Part shown: in pieces, positions 1 through 10,919 of the stretch
Layout: the number at the start of each line of letters is the position of its first letter
Position numbering within the stretch: the first letter of the stretch is position 1
Assembly: GCF_018812025.1 (NCBI RefSeq)
Contig: NC_063063.1
Coordinates: forward strand, 1,666,001-1,730,000
Source of the DNA: Megalobrama amblycephala
Lineage: Eukaryota > Chordata > Actinopteri > Cypriniformes > Xenocyprididae
DNA length: 64,000 nt
Reading direction: 5' to 3'
Position numbers and translations under genes: made by a program
Notes under the pieces: model-generated
Database searches by the model: none
What the model saw: only the letters and a program-made list of their open reading frames with translations
What the model was told of the DNA's origin: nothing

Positions 1-770
1 AATTTTTTCTGAAATCTCCAAGCCGGTCACGCGATCGGCTGCTAGCATTCTGATGGGAGGTTCTCAAAAAATTCCCCACGATCTATCTAAAGTAACCAGA
101 TAGAAATATGTTGCTCATTCTCAATAGGAAAGTGCCCAAGCAACATTGCTCAAAAAGTTGCCCCGTGTATCATCACCTTAAGGGCTGCCAAAATGTTCAA
201 AGTGGGTGGAGCCACTTTTACTAAAATGGCTGTAACTCATGAATGGAATTTTCACCAAACTCAGCACACATATGTAACGGCTCATTCTGTGATTGTGTGA
301 AAAAGAATGTGGCGAATGGCCACTTGGTGGCGCTATAACATGGAAAAAACTTGTCTATAACTACGCAATCTGAAATCAGTCTCCAGGGGGCGTCTTCGTG
401 TTTTTCACATGCATGAAGGATTGTATATCACGTGATTTTTTGCACACGACATTCACACCACATGGTAGAACTCCTCATTTAGAGCAACTTTGCCTCTTTG
501 TCCATGAAATCGTGCATTAAATATTGGAGATTACTTCAAAAACCATCTTTGGTGAACTAGACCAAGGTTTTTGTCTCAACATCGATAACTGTTAAATAGT
601 TTTTAAAACCATATATTTCCTATGGTAAATTGCCTTTATCGGCTGTAAATGGTCTTTTCCATCAATTATCAAAGTGGCTACATGCTTACTAAATAAAACA
701 CAATATATTTTTATGCATGTGTTTAAAGCGCTAGAACCCCGTTGATTGCTGCTTGCAGCTATATTTTTTC
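1..770 (+). repeat. dispersed repeat family R1, copy 1
   Basis: Shares ggcggagccacttttactaa, the gcgctataacatgg block and aaccatatatttcctatggt with a copy at 49755-50890, in the same orientation. A shorter relative lies at 2330-2935. No ORF. Probably an old noncoding transposon family, class unknown. Confidence 0.65.
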
Positions 771-784
771 ATTTGCAACTTCAA

Positions 785-1580
785 ACAAGTCACCAGTGTA
801 AGTTAAGTAATTATTAGTGTTATGGATGGGTGTGTTTGGTTGACTGAGATGTATTTCTGATATCTATAGTTGTGATGAAACACTGGGTCATTGTTTCGCA
901 CCCAGAATAGAGGGCAGTTGGGGGTCCCGTCAGGAAGCCAGTTACACAGACAGAGGGAAATTCCTGTCCTCCTATGAATGTTTTATTAGCCAGGCTGGCG
1001 GGTGTGTGTAGGTTAGAATATTCACTCCTTACCACAAGGCACAAAACCACACCAACTTATACGTGCTAGGACTGAAGCAGACAGGTCCAACTGACTATGA
1101 GCTTGTTAGGAGTTCTCATGTCAAGTTCTCAACCAAAGCCAGTCATAACTTGTATAAAAGAATTTGAAATAAGGAAAAAAATTGATTCAGCAGTGCATCA
1201 TGATTCTTTCTTTAACTATTCTAAATCAATGCACATAATATAGGAATAAGATTTTTCTACTTTTCAATGACTAAACATTCAATTTTTTTTTAAGCAAAGC
1301 ATATTTATTTTGCCATTAAATTTTAAGGTTCACTAAAATAATTTTTAAAATATGTATTGGGCCAAAAATTATACAGCATTATTACAACAACACTCTTGTT
1401 GGAAAATTATGCAAAACATTTCTGAATTTGTTGTAATTTTCAACACTTTCTTATTGATGGACTTCAAGTCATTCTTGCAAATTTATCAAAACCTCCCCTA
1501 TATTAAGATAACTTTCTCTTGGTGACAAATCAATAGAATTTGCTCAAAGTGTTTAGAATTCATCACAGAAAAACAAATGT
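785..1580. other. AT-rich stretch, nothing recognised
   Basis: No supported exon, RNA gene or terminal-repeat structure. Short ORFs here lack splice context. Confidence 0.4.
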
Positions 1581-1584
1581 TTAA

Positions 1585-1850
1585 AGGGCATTTAAAGGGG
1601 ACATTGGATGTCCCTTTTTACAAGATGTAAAATAAGTCTCTGATGTCCCCAGAGTGTGTATATGAAGTTTTAGCTTAAAATGCCCCCACAGATTATTTTA
1701 TAGCATTAAAATTGACACTTATTGGCGTTATTGTATGTGTCCCTTTAAATGCAAATGACCGCTTTCAAGAAGAGGGTGGAGCTTCAAGAGCTTGTGTTCA
1801 ACCCGCAACAACAAAATGGGACAATCTCACGCACTGAAAATGTCAGAAAC
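1585..1850. repeat. fragment of the AGGGGAC/CAAGATGTAA repeat family
   Basis: Starts taaaggggacattggatgtc and contains tacaagatgtaaaataagtc and cagagtgtgtatatgaag. Related pieces occur at 9230-9452 and 41440-41643, where the same words appear. Confidence 0.55.
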
Positions 1851-2329
1851 TAGCGATGTTCAGCCTTATATGTTCGAACCGGAGTCGGACACTGGTGCCG
1901 ACAGAACCAGAGAACATATGCTGCATGGAGATAAAACAGGTTTAGTTTAATTTTGGTTATAACTTATGTTGTCGTAACCAGCTTATAGTCTCCGGAGACC
2001 ATAAGCTGGACCAAGAAGAGTTGGTACTGATCAATCCATCCACTGCGTCTTCAGCGGCTCTGATGTTGGGAGTACCTGAAGACTGTTAAGTTCACTCTTA
2101 CATCCAACAACAAAATACCTGAGTTGCTTACGAGACATTCTTGTCACTACAGCTGCTCCAGCCTGGAGAAAATGGTGGACAGTGTACAACTCGCTCAGGC
2201 TCAGCATTCGTGGGTGTCTTATTCAAATAGCTTCAAAATTTGTGCACTGCATAACTATGTTGACAATACAAATGTTTATTTAATGAAGTAGAAAAACTGA
2301 AATAGTATTTGCTTGTAAAACATAGTCCA

Positions 2330-2935
2330 GTTACCTGAACTACCAATTTCCTATTACAACCCTATTGTAATTGTTAAAATTTCCAAGGATCAGCATTCTC
2401 CTCTAAAAGTGATCAGGCAGACCAAACTGTAAGTCGTAGAGACTTGAAACTTTGAGGGCTGGTAGTAATCACACCGTCTACAATGTCACCAAGGCTCGCC
2501 CCGATCGGCCTGATGGGGGCGCTACAGCAGTGAAAGGTATATAATCGCATATAACTCCTAAACCGTTAGGCTCAAGTGTCTTATATTGTTGGGATCCTTG
2601 GCTATAATGGCTAGTCCAAGGTTTTTGGCCCGACTGGAACCAAACCAGTGCAGCAAGATTCTCTGGAGTCTGATTGTCAGTAATTATCAAAAAAAGTTGA
2701 AATTTCGATATTTTCACCAAACTTGGCATAAAAAGGTTGTGGCGACTGGCACTATAACATGGAAAAAAATTAAAAATGGCTATAACTATGCAACCCAAAG
2801 TCTGATTGACTTGAAAATTGGCATGCAGTGTCTTTGTCCAAGGTGCCAAGACCACCTTTGAGGACATTTGCGTATCTTGAAAAATGTGGCCGGCGGCAGC
2901 CAATGAATTTTAAGCAGCTATCAGAGAAGGTTAAC
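2330..2935 (+). repeat. dispersed repeat family R1, copy 2
   Basis: Shares the gatcagcattctcc, gacttgaaactttgagggct and tgcagtgtctttgtccaagg blocks with 49780-50370. Two overlapping ORFs here are by-products of the repeat. Confidence 0.65.
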
Positions 2936-3022
2936 GGAGGTTAACAAAAATTCAAGGTAATACTTTGATGGTCCACTTTAGACATTCTATTAACTATAAG
3001 TAACTTTGCAACTACTTGTTAA

Positions 3023-3780
3023 AGGATTAGTCCACTTTTAAATAAAAATTTCCTGATAATTTACTCACTCCCATGTCATCCAAGATGTTCATGTCTTTCT
3101 TTCGTCAGTCGAAAAGAAATTAAGGTTTTTGATGAAAACACTCCAGGATTATTCTCCTTATAGTGGACTTCAATGGACCTCCAGATGGTTGAAGGTCAAA
3201 ATAAGGATCTTATCTAGAGAAACCATCGGTCATTTTCGAAAAAAATACAACTGTATATGCTTTATATAAACAAACATTCGCCTTCTAAGTGTCTCCGCCA
3301 AAACCGCATTTCCGCATTCTTCAAAAAGTTTACGCTGTATGTCCTACGCCTTCCCTATTCTACTTATGGAAAAAAAGAAACTGGCGCTGCATTTGTTCCG
3401 TAGAATAGGGAAGGCGTAGGACATACGGCGTAAGCTTTTTGAAGAATACGGAAAGCGGAAGTACGTTCAAGGCGATAATTTGTGTTTATAAAGCATATAC
3501 AGTTGCATTTTCTTCGAAAATGACCGATCGTTTCTCTAGATAAGACTCTTATTCCTCGTCTGGTATCGTTTAAAGCCCTTTGAAGCTGCACTGAAACTGT
3601 AAATTTTGACCTTCAACCATCTGGAGGCCATTGAAGTCCACTATAAGGAGAAAAATCCTGGAATATTTTCATCAAAAACCTTAATTTCTTTTCGACTGAC
3701 GAAAGAAAGACATGAACATCTTAGAGGACATGGGGGTGAGTAAATTATCAGGAAATTTTATTTAAAAGTGGACTAATCCT
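3023..3780. mobile_element. TTAA-target foldback element, copy A
   Basis: Long inverted arms starting AGGATTAGTCCACTTTTAAA and ending with the complement, flanked by TTAA at 3019-3022 and 3781-3784. The arms meet near 3370. A relative lies at 35640-36477. TTAA target sites are typical of piggyBac and Kolobok elements. No transposase. Confidence 0.85.
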
Positions 3781-4045
3781 TTAACCTCTTCTACTAACAC
3801 CTAACCCTAACCTAACAGTCTACAAACAGTCTACTATTCTCTAATGAGAGTTAGTTATTTAGGAGATTTATAAGGTAAATTCAGATTTATAAGGTATGTC
3901 CGAAAATTCATACAGTGATTGCACACTTCAGTGCATTACTTAATTGGTTGTTTTGATAGTCAAATTTATTGTGTTTTAATGTGACGTTTGACCGATTGCT
4001 AGCAGTGTAGAATGGGTGAAATGCCTTGAAATTGTAGTCTTCTCA

Positions 4046-4051
4046 TTTATT
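4046..4051 (-). terminator. candidate poly(A) signal AATAAA
   Basis: AATAAA on the minus strand 146 bases beyond the stop codon at 4197, a typical 3' UTR spacing in fish. Confidence 0.4.
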
Positions 4052-4196
4052 ACGATCCATCTCATGGGGCCCCAATTAGGACCCTCGGCAACTCTCTATA
4101 GGAGGGTCCGGCCCTGTTGATGCATTTGCTTCAATCAAAGTTTTAATAACTCAGAAGCAACATATGGATCATGTCTGTCATCGTTCCCCATCTCCG

Positions 4197-4493
4197 TTAT
4201 AGTCCTGAGTAATATGTACGACAAAGTCGTCCCCCTGATAATCCAGTGAAGATCAGTTTTCTGGTGGAGGTGACGTCATTCCTGAAGGCATGCAGTGGGA
4301 GTACGACTGCAGCTCCTGTCATATTGCTCATAGTTTTAGCCGTCGATGTGAATACCATGTGCTCGCTCTGACGTCGGAGAGAGGAAGGTGTCTTGAAGTT
4401 CAGTCCTCCGTATATTGAGTTGGCTGAAGAAACGCCGCCCCATCTGGTGTAGCATAAGTCAGGAGATTGAAACGAGCTCACACTCTCGTTACG
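4197..4493 (-). CDS. candidate terminal coding exon of a minus-strand gene (frmpd2 tail or a neighbour)
   Basis: A strong acceptor (ctccttgtttttccag) opens 98 codons ending in TAA at 4197, with AATAAA about 150 bases further on at 4046-4051. It reads RNESVSSFQSPDLCYTRWGG and later IYGGLNFKTPSSLRRQSEH. The piece GGLNFKTPSSLRRQS weakly resembles the GRYSFSSPLTRLS end of human FRMPD2; this is a remembered, unaligned comparison. Ser-rich with no recognised domain. A last exon of a separate gene such as ptpn20, which follows FRMPD2 in mammals, is possible, but no phosphatase motif is visible. Confidence 0.5.
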   Translation of the reverse strand, partial: RNESVSSFQSPDLCYTRWGGVSSANSIYGGLNFKTPSSLRRQSEHMVFTSTAKTMSNMTGAAVVLPLHAFRNDVTSTRKLIFTGLSGGRLCRTYYSGL

Positions 4494-4696
4494 CTGGAAA
4501 AACAAGGAGCGTATTTCTCAGCTTTTGAGAACCATAAAATCTGCTGTTAATAATGGCACACTGATGTGGTTTGGCTCCTTCACACTAATATGTCACTGTC
4601 TGGACGAGGCTTAACGGGTATTTCGGGGCGACAAGCGGATCACTGAGTGGTGAAAACTAAGATCACTACTGAATCTCTTGGTGCGGATTCACTTAC

Positions 4697-4762
4697 ATGC
4701 CTAGATTTATACTCTGAACTAGAGCTTAGACCACCAGGCGAAGAAACGATAATGAGAGCCAA
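4697..4762 (-). CDS. candidate penultimate exon of a minus-strand gene (frmpd2 tail or a neighbour)
   Basis: A 66-bp open exon reading LALIIVSSPGGLSSSSEYKS with acceptor acatctcacag and a near-consensus donor gtaagtga. Phase 0 at both ends matches the exon at 4493. I do not recognise the protein. The strand and position fit the distal 3' end of frmpd2, but the phase after exon 26 (phase 1) needs at least one more exon. Confidence 0.45.
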
Positions 4763-5094
4763 CTGTGAGATGTTACGACAGGAAAGCTTCCAGAAAACTC
4801 CCAGTTCACACCTACTCTGGATAATTTTCACACAAACGTATTTGTCATTCCCTATCTTGTGTTTTGCCTCCCACATTTTAGTCTTCTCTCTCTCGTATTG
4901 TGGTCTTTATGTTTTGACTCAAAACTCACTACTTTCCAGCATCTCTACGGTCTCTTTATTTCAACCCTGTACTTCAACAATAATCAGAAAAATCGAATTT
5001 TTTGAAATGGAGCAGTTTCTTGAACCTTTAGACAAATCCAAAAGCTGCTTCAGTTTCAGTCAAGTAAGTGTTAATTTTAAATATTATTAACAGT

Positions 5095-5290
5095 ATGAAA
5101 GTTAATCTGAAGTTTACTTAATAAAAATCAGTAAAGATTTCACAGAAAATATCAATCTGATGACAGAAGTGTGCAACCGGTTATTCAGCAATGATTATTT
5201 ATGTTGATAATTTAGCGGGATTCGAATTTTGCATATCAAATATGATATACAGTATAGGCTTTATAGGGTTAAAGTATAACATTTATTATG
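5095..5290. repeat. dispersed repeat shared with 29818-30040
   Basis: Both share ataaaaatcagtaaagattt, gataatttag and caaatatgata followed by aggcttta, in the same orientation. Confidence 0.5.
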
Positions 5291-5299
5291 CCAAAATAA

Positions 5300-6165
5300 A
5301 AAAATCTAATTTATGGGTCATATCCCATCACAAATACTCAAAAAGATCAGTCTTGAGCAAACTCTTTGCCTCTTCAGTGATATGATGCTTATGTTTCTTT
5401 GCACATAAATGTCATGCATTATTTTCATGTTTGATTGAATTAAATTTCAACAGACGGGGTAAATAAAAGAAACTGACATGCTGTTGAACCTTGGGTTGTG
5501 TTAGGGTTGAGATTATCCATCTGCTTTCAGAAAACACACTATATTGCAAATCATCTGAAGTCATGTGAGGGAAAGATAGAAATTTCAGCCCTTGTTTGCA
5601 AATATTCAAAATCTTATTTGCATTTTCTTTTAGATTAAAAAAACCATTGGTTCTCGCATATGTTGTAGCCAAATGTGACATGCATCATGTTTTAATATTT
5701 AACTTGATTTAAATTTTGGTCTTTTCCTCATTGCATGACTTTAAAAGACTTGAGTTGACTACTTTTATGGTGGTTTTCTGTCCTTTTAGAGTTGTTGTCA
5801 CTATGAACGGTCAGCATACGGGTTTGAAATGATGTGTCGAGTAAATAATGACAGATTTTTGGGTGAAATATTCCAATGTTCTCAACGCATGAGGAAGCTG
5901 AAGGTTCTTGAGGCTCTTCATGGACGCTGGTTCTGGGATGGTCCAGAAAGAGCGCTGCCATCATCGTCACAGTACGATCTCTGTTGCAAAGACAAAGCAG
6001 ACGTTGCCCTGCTGGGAAGTTGTCTAGGCAGGAGCAGGAATTTGTCCCCAATCACTCTGTCATGTTGTCACTTCCCTCTCTGGGAATCAGAAGAGAAACA
6101 ATATGGCAACTGTACTGAGTTTCAGCAAGTACTACTTTATCCAATAGCATAGAGACCGCCACCTC
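5300..6165. other. unresolved stretch with a possible minus-strand exon near 5970
   Basis: On the minus strand a good acceptor (ctttgtctttgcaacag) precedes AGATCGTACTGTGACG and a reading SYCDDDGSALSGPSQNQRP before a stop. No phase-compatible donor was found. Otherwise nothing recognised. Confidence 0.2.
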
Positions 6166-6169
6166 TGTC

Positions 6170-6235
6170 TTAAAGGGACGGTTCACCAAAAAATAATTAA
6201 AATACTCACCCTCATGTCATTCTAAAATGGTACAT
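6170..6235. repeat. truncated TTAA-family fragment
   Basis: cttaaagggacggttcacc and ctcaccctcatgtcattcta resemble the end of the foldback family at 54463-55248. Confidence 0.45.
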
Positions 6236-7645
6236 CCTAAAAAAAATACTGGGTTGTTTCAACCCAAATTTGGGTCAAGCATGGACAAACCCAACTGTTG
6301 GGTTAAACATTTGATTAAAAAAATTTATCAAACCCAACAGACTTTCTTTCTTCTTTGGGACACAAAAAACGATACTTTTAAAAAGAGTACTTAGTATGGA
6401 AATAATATACTTTAAAAGAACATACTTAAGTATGAACTGAATGTATTGTTGTCAGACACCTAATAGCATGTTATTTACACTTAAATGAAAATGTATTATA
6501 GTTTAAATTTATATTAAAAGCATTTTGTTGAACTTAAGAGTGGTTGACTTAAAAACATCGTTATATAGAGTACTGTCGAATATTGACAAGCGTTTATGAT
6601 ACACTTTAAAAAATGCAGGGTTAAAAACAACCCAAGTTGGGTTGAAAATGGACAAACCCAGTGATTTGGTTCTTTTAACCCAGCGTTTGGGTTAAATATT
6701 TGTCCAACATGCTGGGCAGTTTTATGTAACTTAACTATTGTTTAAAAATTGTTTGGCTTAAAATGAACCCAAAATAGGTTGGAAATTAAAAATCAGACAC
6801 TTGATTACTACACTCTAAAAAATGCTGGGTTAAAAACAACCCAAGTTGGGTTGAAAATGGACAAACCCAGCGATTGGGTTGTTTTAACCCAGCGGTTGGG
6901 TTAAATGTTTGCCCAACCTGCTGGGTAGTTTTATTTAAACCAACTATTGTTTAAAAATTGCTATATGGCTATCTTAAAATGAACCCAAAATAGTTGGGAA
7001 ATTAAAAACCAGATGCAATTAGAGGCAACAATAATAGACAAAAGGTGAATGTTTATTAATAAGCTTTAATATTTTATTAATATAAATTTAATAGTTTAAT
7101 AGTTTATTAATATAAATTTATTAATAAGCAATTTAATAAATGTTTATTGTTTAATAATTATTAATTGAACATTGGGTTTTGGGTTAATTTTAATTAAGCA
7201 ACACAGTAATTTTTAAACAATAGTTGGTTTAAATAAAACTACCCTGCAGGTTGGGCAAACATTTAACCCTACCGCTGGGTTAAAACAACCTAATTGCTGG
7301 GTTTGTGCATTTTCAACCCAACTTGGGTTGTTTTTAACACAGCATTTTTTAGAGTTTAGAGGCAACAATAATAATCAAAAGGTGAACATTTATTAATAAG
7401 CAATTGAATAAAAGTTTAATTATTGTTCATTAAACTTATTAATAAATGTTCATTTCCAACCTATTTTGGGTTCGTTTTAAGCAAGAAATTCAGTCATTTC
7501 TAAACAATAGTTGAGTTAAATAAAACTATCCAGCAGGATGGACAAACATTTAACCCAATTGCTGGGTTAAAACAACCCAGTCATTGGGTTTGTCCATTTT
7601 CAACCCAACTTGGGTTGTTTTTAACCCAGCATTTTTTCATGCTGT
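6230..7645. mobile_element. cluster of GCTGGGTTAAAAACAACCCA foldback elements
   Basis: At least three partial copies built on aatgctgggttaaaaacaac and its complement. The best-bounded runs 6811-7358, starting cactctaaaaaatgctgggt and ending in the complement. A further copy lies at 57461-57876. The arms are rich in nested AACCCA/TGGGTT palindromes. Confidence 0.75.
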
Positions 7646-7659
7646 AATGTAATTTCTAT

Positions 7660-8645
7660 TGAAACTTGTATATCAAGTACTTAAATATGTGATGAAGTTG
7701 CAATTTATTACATTTTAATTATATTCACTTTAAATGTAATGTCAAATAAAACACGAGTTAAAATCAAGTACTTTACATTTAGAAATAGCACAGTCAGTGT
7801 GCTTCTTTAAAGTATGACAAAAGATTGTTAAAACAGTAACATTTTTAATTTGACATTACAATGCACACTTTTTAAAAGTCTAAGTTAATTTAAGTACTTT
7901 AAAGTGGCATTTTATTTCAAGAACAGTTTTATTTTTAGAAATATACTTTTAAGATTTAAAGTACACTGTAACTGCACATTCAATAGAATTAAGTGCACTT
8001 CTTTTTCACCAGCGTGTCCTTTAAGACCAGTATTAGTAGTCATTTTAACATGCCAGGGGTTTGACTCTGGATGGACACCAAGTAACAGCACAGAAGCATA
8101 AAACTCAATTACCAAGACAGTCTTAAACAAGCTCTAAATAAGAGCCATGTTTGTCGTAGGAGCAGTGATTACGAAGCCCTTCCAATATACTGAACATGTC
8201 ACTGCACACAGAGATAAACCGACAAAAGAAAGTCTTGTTAGCAGGAATCATTAGGATTCACCTAAAGCACTGTGGCAGGCATGTAAAAGTTGCTTTCTTC
8301 CTCTGCTTTGTCTCGTTATTCTGACAGTCGAAGTCATAAAGTCTCTCTCTGCAAGCTTCTTTTCCCTCATCCATTAAACCCATCTCTCCTCTCCAGATCG
8401 TTCTGCTTGATCGGACATGAGCACAAAAGAGCCACAGTTGCATTCTGCATGTTTTCTTGCTTGTTGAAAGGTAGAGATGTTTTTTTCAGTGCCTCGCAAA
8501 AAATATAGTTCACAGACACTGTTTGGCTGTTTTTTTAGATTGGCTGTTGTCGAACATATTTTAAATGTAGGTCTAAATGCATTTTGCATTATAAAATATG
8601 CTTGTTTTCAGTTTTATCTATAACTCAATGCATGCACGGATTTAA
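7660..8645. other. AT-rich stretch, nothing firm
   Basis: Short ORFs on both strands without consistent splice context. A plus-strand AG/GT pair brackets 8398-8470, but no protein similarity is recognised. Confidence 0.3.
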
Positions 8646-8647
8646 TT

Positions 8648-9452
8648 TAAAGGGGTGGTTGATTATGATTTGACTTTTTTAACTTTAGTTAGTGTGTAAT
8701 GTTGCTGTTTGAGCATAAACAACATCTGCAAAGTTACGACGCTCAAAGTTCAATGCAAAGAGAGATTTTCGCTTTTTAAGGACTACAACAAATGGCTGGT
8801 ATGGACTACAACGAGCTTCTTCCTGGGTTGGTGACATCACTAACCCTAAAATGTACATAAACCCCGCCCCTGAGAACACACAACAAAGGGGGCGGGGCCA
8901 TGTTGGGCTGCTTTAGAGAAGAGGAAAGTTGTTGTAGTCGAGTGTTGTTGACATGCCGTCATTTTACGCCGGACTGCTTCACAAACGAGGGTCAATTCAA
9001 CACAAAAGATGAACATGACGGCACATGCTAGTGGATGAGTTGAATCAACTCCACAGCAACTACATAAATTTATCCACTAACCATTCAGAAACGTCCAGTT
9101 TCATTCTAAAAGTTGTAACTTCTTCCTGAGTCTCTCCATCAGTGTCGACTTCGGTTTGAACAATGTAAGGCTGAACACTTTCATCATTTTGGCTGCGTGA
9201 GCTTTGTTGTTGTTGAGCTGTTAAAGCTCCGCCCTCTTCTGGAAAGGGGGCGGGAGCAGCAGCTCATTTGCATTTAAAGGGACACAAACAAAAACTGCGT
9301 GTTTTTGCTCACACCCAAATAGAGGCAAATTTGACAAGCTATAATAAATGATCTGTGGGGTATTTTGAGCTGAAACTTCACAGACACATTCTGGAGACAC
9401 CAGAGACTTATAATACATCTTGTTAAAGGGGCATAATAGGTCCCTTTTAATT
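8648..9452. mobile_element. putative TTAA-type element with ends AGGGGTGG / ATAGGTCCC
   Basis: Left edge tttaaaggggtggttgatta; right edge ggggcataataggtcccttt followed by TTAA. The inner block ggcgggagcagcagctcatt is repeated at 41446-41466. The two ends are only partly complementary. Confidence 0.5.
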
Positions 9453-9454
9453 GT

Positions 9455-10915
9455 AGTATCTGTGTTTTCCAGTTCATAACCCTTTAAGCTTAAGTATAAG
9501 AGCTTTTGAAGTTTAAATGTTTCAAGATATTGAACTGGAAAACAAAAAAATCTGAAGTAAGTTTATAATATATCATATTTCACAAAGCTTGTGCTGTAGT
9601 AGTAACATATTGTAAAACAAAATTCAATTGCTTCCAGCTTAGCTTAGAAAATAAGGCCAATACACCAACATCATTGGGAATAAACAAGAAAAATAAAAAA
9701 GCTTTACTTATTTATCTGTTTATGGAAAATCTGTAATGAATAACAGCTATCATGTGAGACGGCGATTCAGTAGTTGATTTTGCATGCGAAAACATTGCAT
9801 GAAAGTTGATTCAGAGCCACAAACTTTTTGACGTTAGGCCAGAAGTCGCCACAGGCTGTTTTTTTCTTCAACGGGAACTCGCATCGCCCATTAACTTGCA
9901 AAATTACACCCCAAATTGACCATAATTGTTGAATGGCGATGACGAGTACATATTTTGTACACAGGATGTACACCTCCGCAAAAGATGCGACGTGTTTACA
10001 GTTTTCCTCATCGGAATGATGTTTTGTTACTAAGCCACCAGAGCACAGCTTGAGGAATGGAAGTGTGTAATGAAAAGACAAAGGGTGTTTTAGAGCTGTT
10101 TGTTTTTGGGGAGCAGCAGGGGTGTGTTGCGGGTTGGGAGTTTTGCCAGAGTGGAGGCCTGCGGTTGTCCTCTTGACCACCCATACCGGGTGCCTGGAGG
10201 CCACAGAAATGTTCCCCTGATAACGCAGGCCCACCACAGAGTCTGGGTCCAAATCTGCGGTCTGCACATGATTGGGTTCATGACTCGATTTTAAAGAACC
10301 CTTTATCCCAGAAAGGTTCTATATAAAGAGAAATGTCTTAAAGGGTTCATGACATGGATTTTTAAAATTATTTTAATATGTTCCTTGAGGTTCACTTATA
10401 ATGTTAATAAAGTTTTTTACATAAAAAAGAAAACATCATCATTTTGGCTCCTTTAAGGCTTGTCAGTAAACGGCCACTGTTATGATTGGCTAACATCACT
10501 GCATAGGAAACAACATCAATACCCACTCGCTATTGCATGTGAGCAAGTGTTTTGAAACATTGTCCATTTAAAACTGTCATTTTCAGACAAAGCATTATGA
10601 AATTACAGTTTTCAGATCCAATACAGCTTGGCTGCTTCATCGGTCAACAAAAAGATTCTTTGTGAACTCTGCATTATACTGCCTCGTTTACAAAACAAAA
10701 TGCTCCGAACAAACATATAAAATGCCATTAAATTAAACCATCCACTTGCTTCTGCTGCTGGAATCTTTCTGAGCTGTTCAAATTGGACATTCATTGACTC
10801 TTTCATTTGTCCTGTTGTCTCAAGTGTGTGGAGTATGTCAGAAACAACACACATCTGTATACAGTATAGACAGCGTCAGTCATTATAATGGCTTTTGCTT
10901 TTGACATGATGCTTG
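9455..10915. other. stretch with a GC-richer island at 10090-10290
   Basis: The island is open in all three minus-strand frames. One frame runs 166 codons (10267 to 9767), with VQTADLDPDSVVGLRYQGNI near its start. Not recognised. It could be a conserved noncoding element, an exon or chance. The rest is AT-rich with small inverted pieces. Confidence 0.3.
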
Positions 10916-10919
10916 CTCA

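Noticed and set aside
4647..5090. 147-codon plus-strand ORF
   Set aside because: No ATG start (GTG after a stop) and no splice context; it is antisense to the better-supported minus-strand exon at 4697-4762.
8374..8508. Exon near 8.4 kb on either strand
   Set aside because: An AG/GT pair exists, but there is no recognisable protein and no phase-compatible neighbour.
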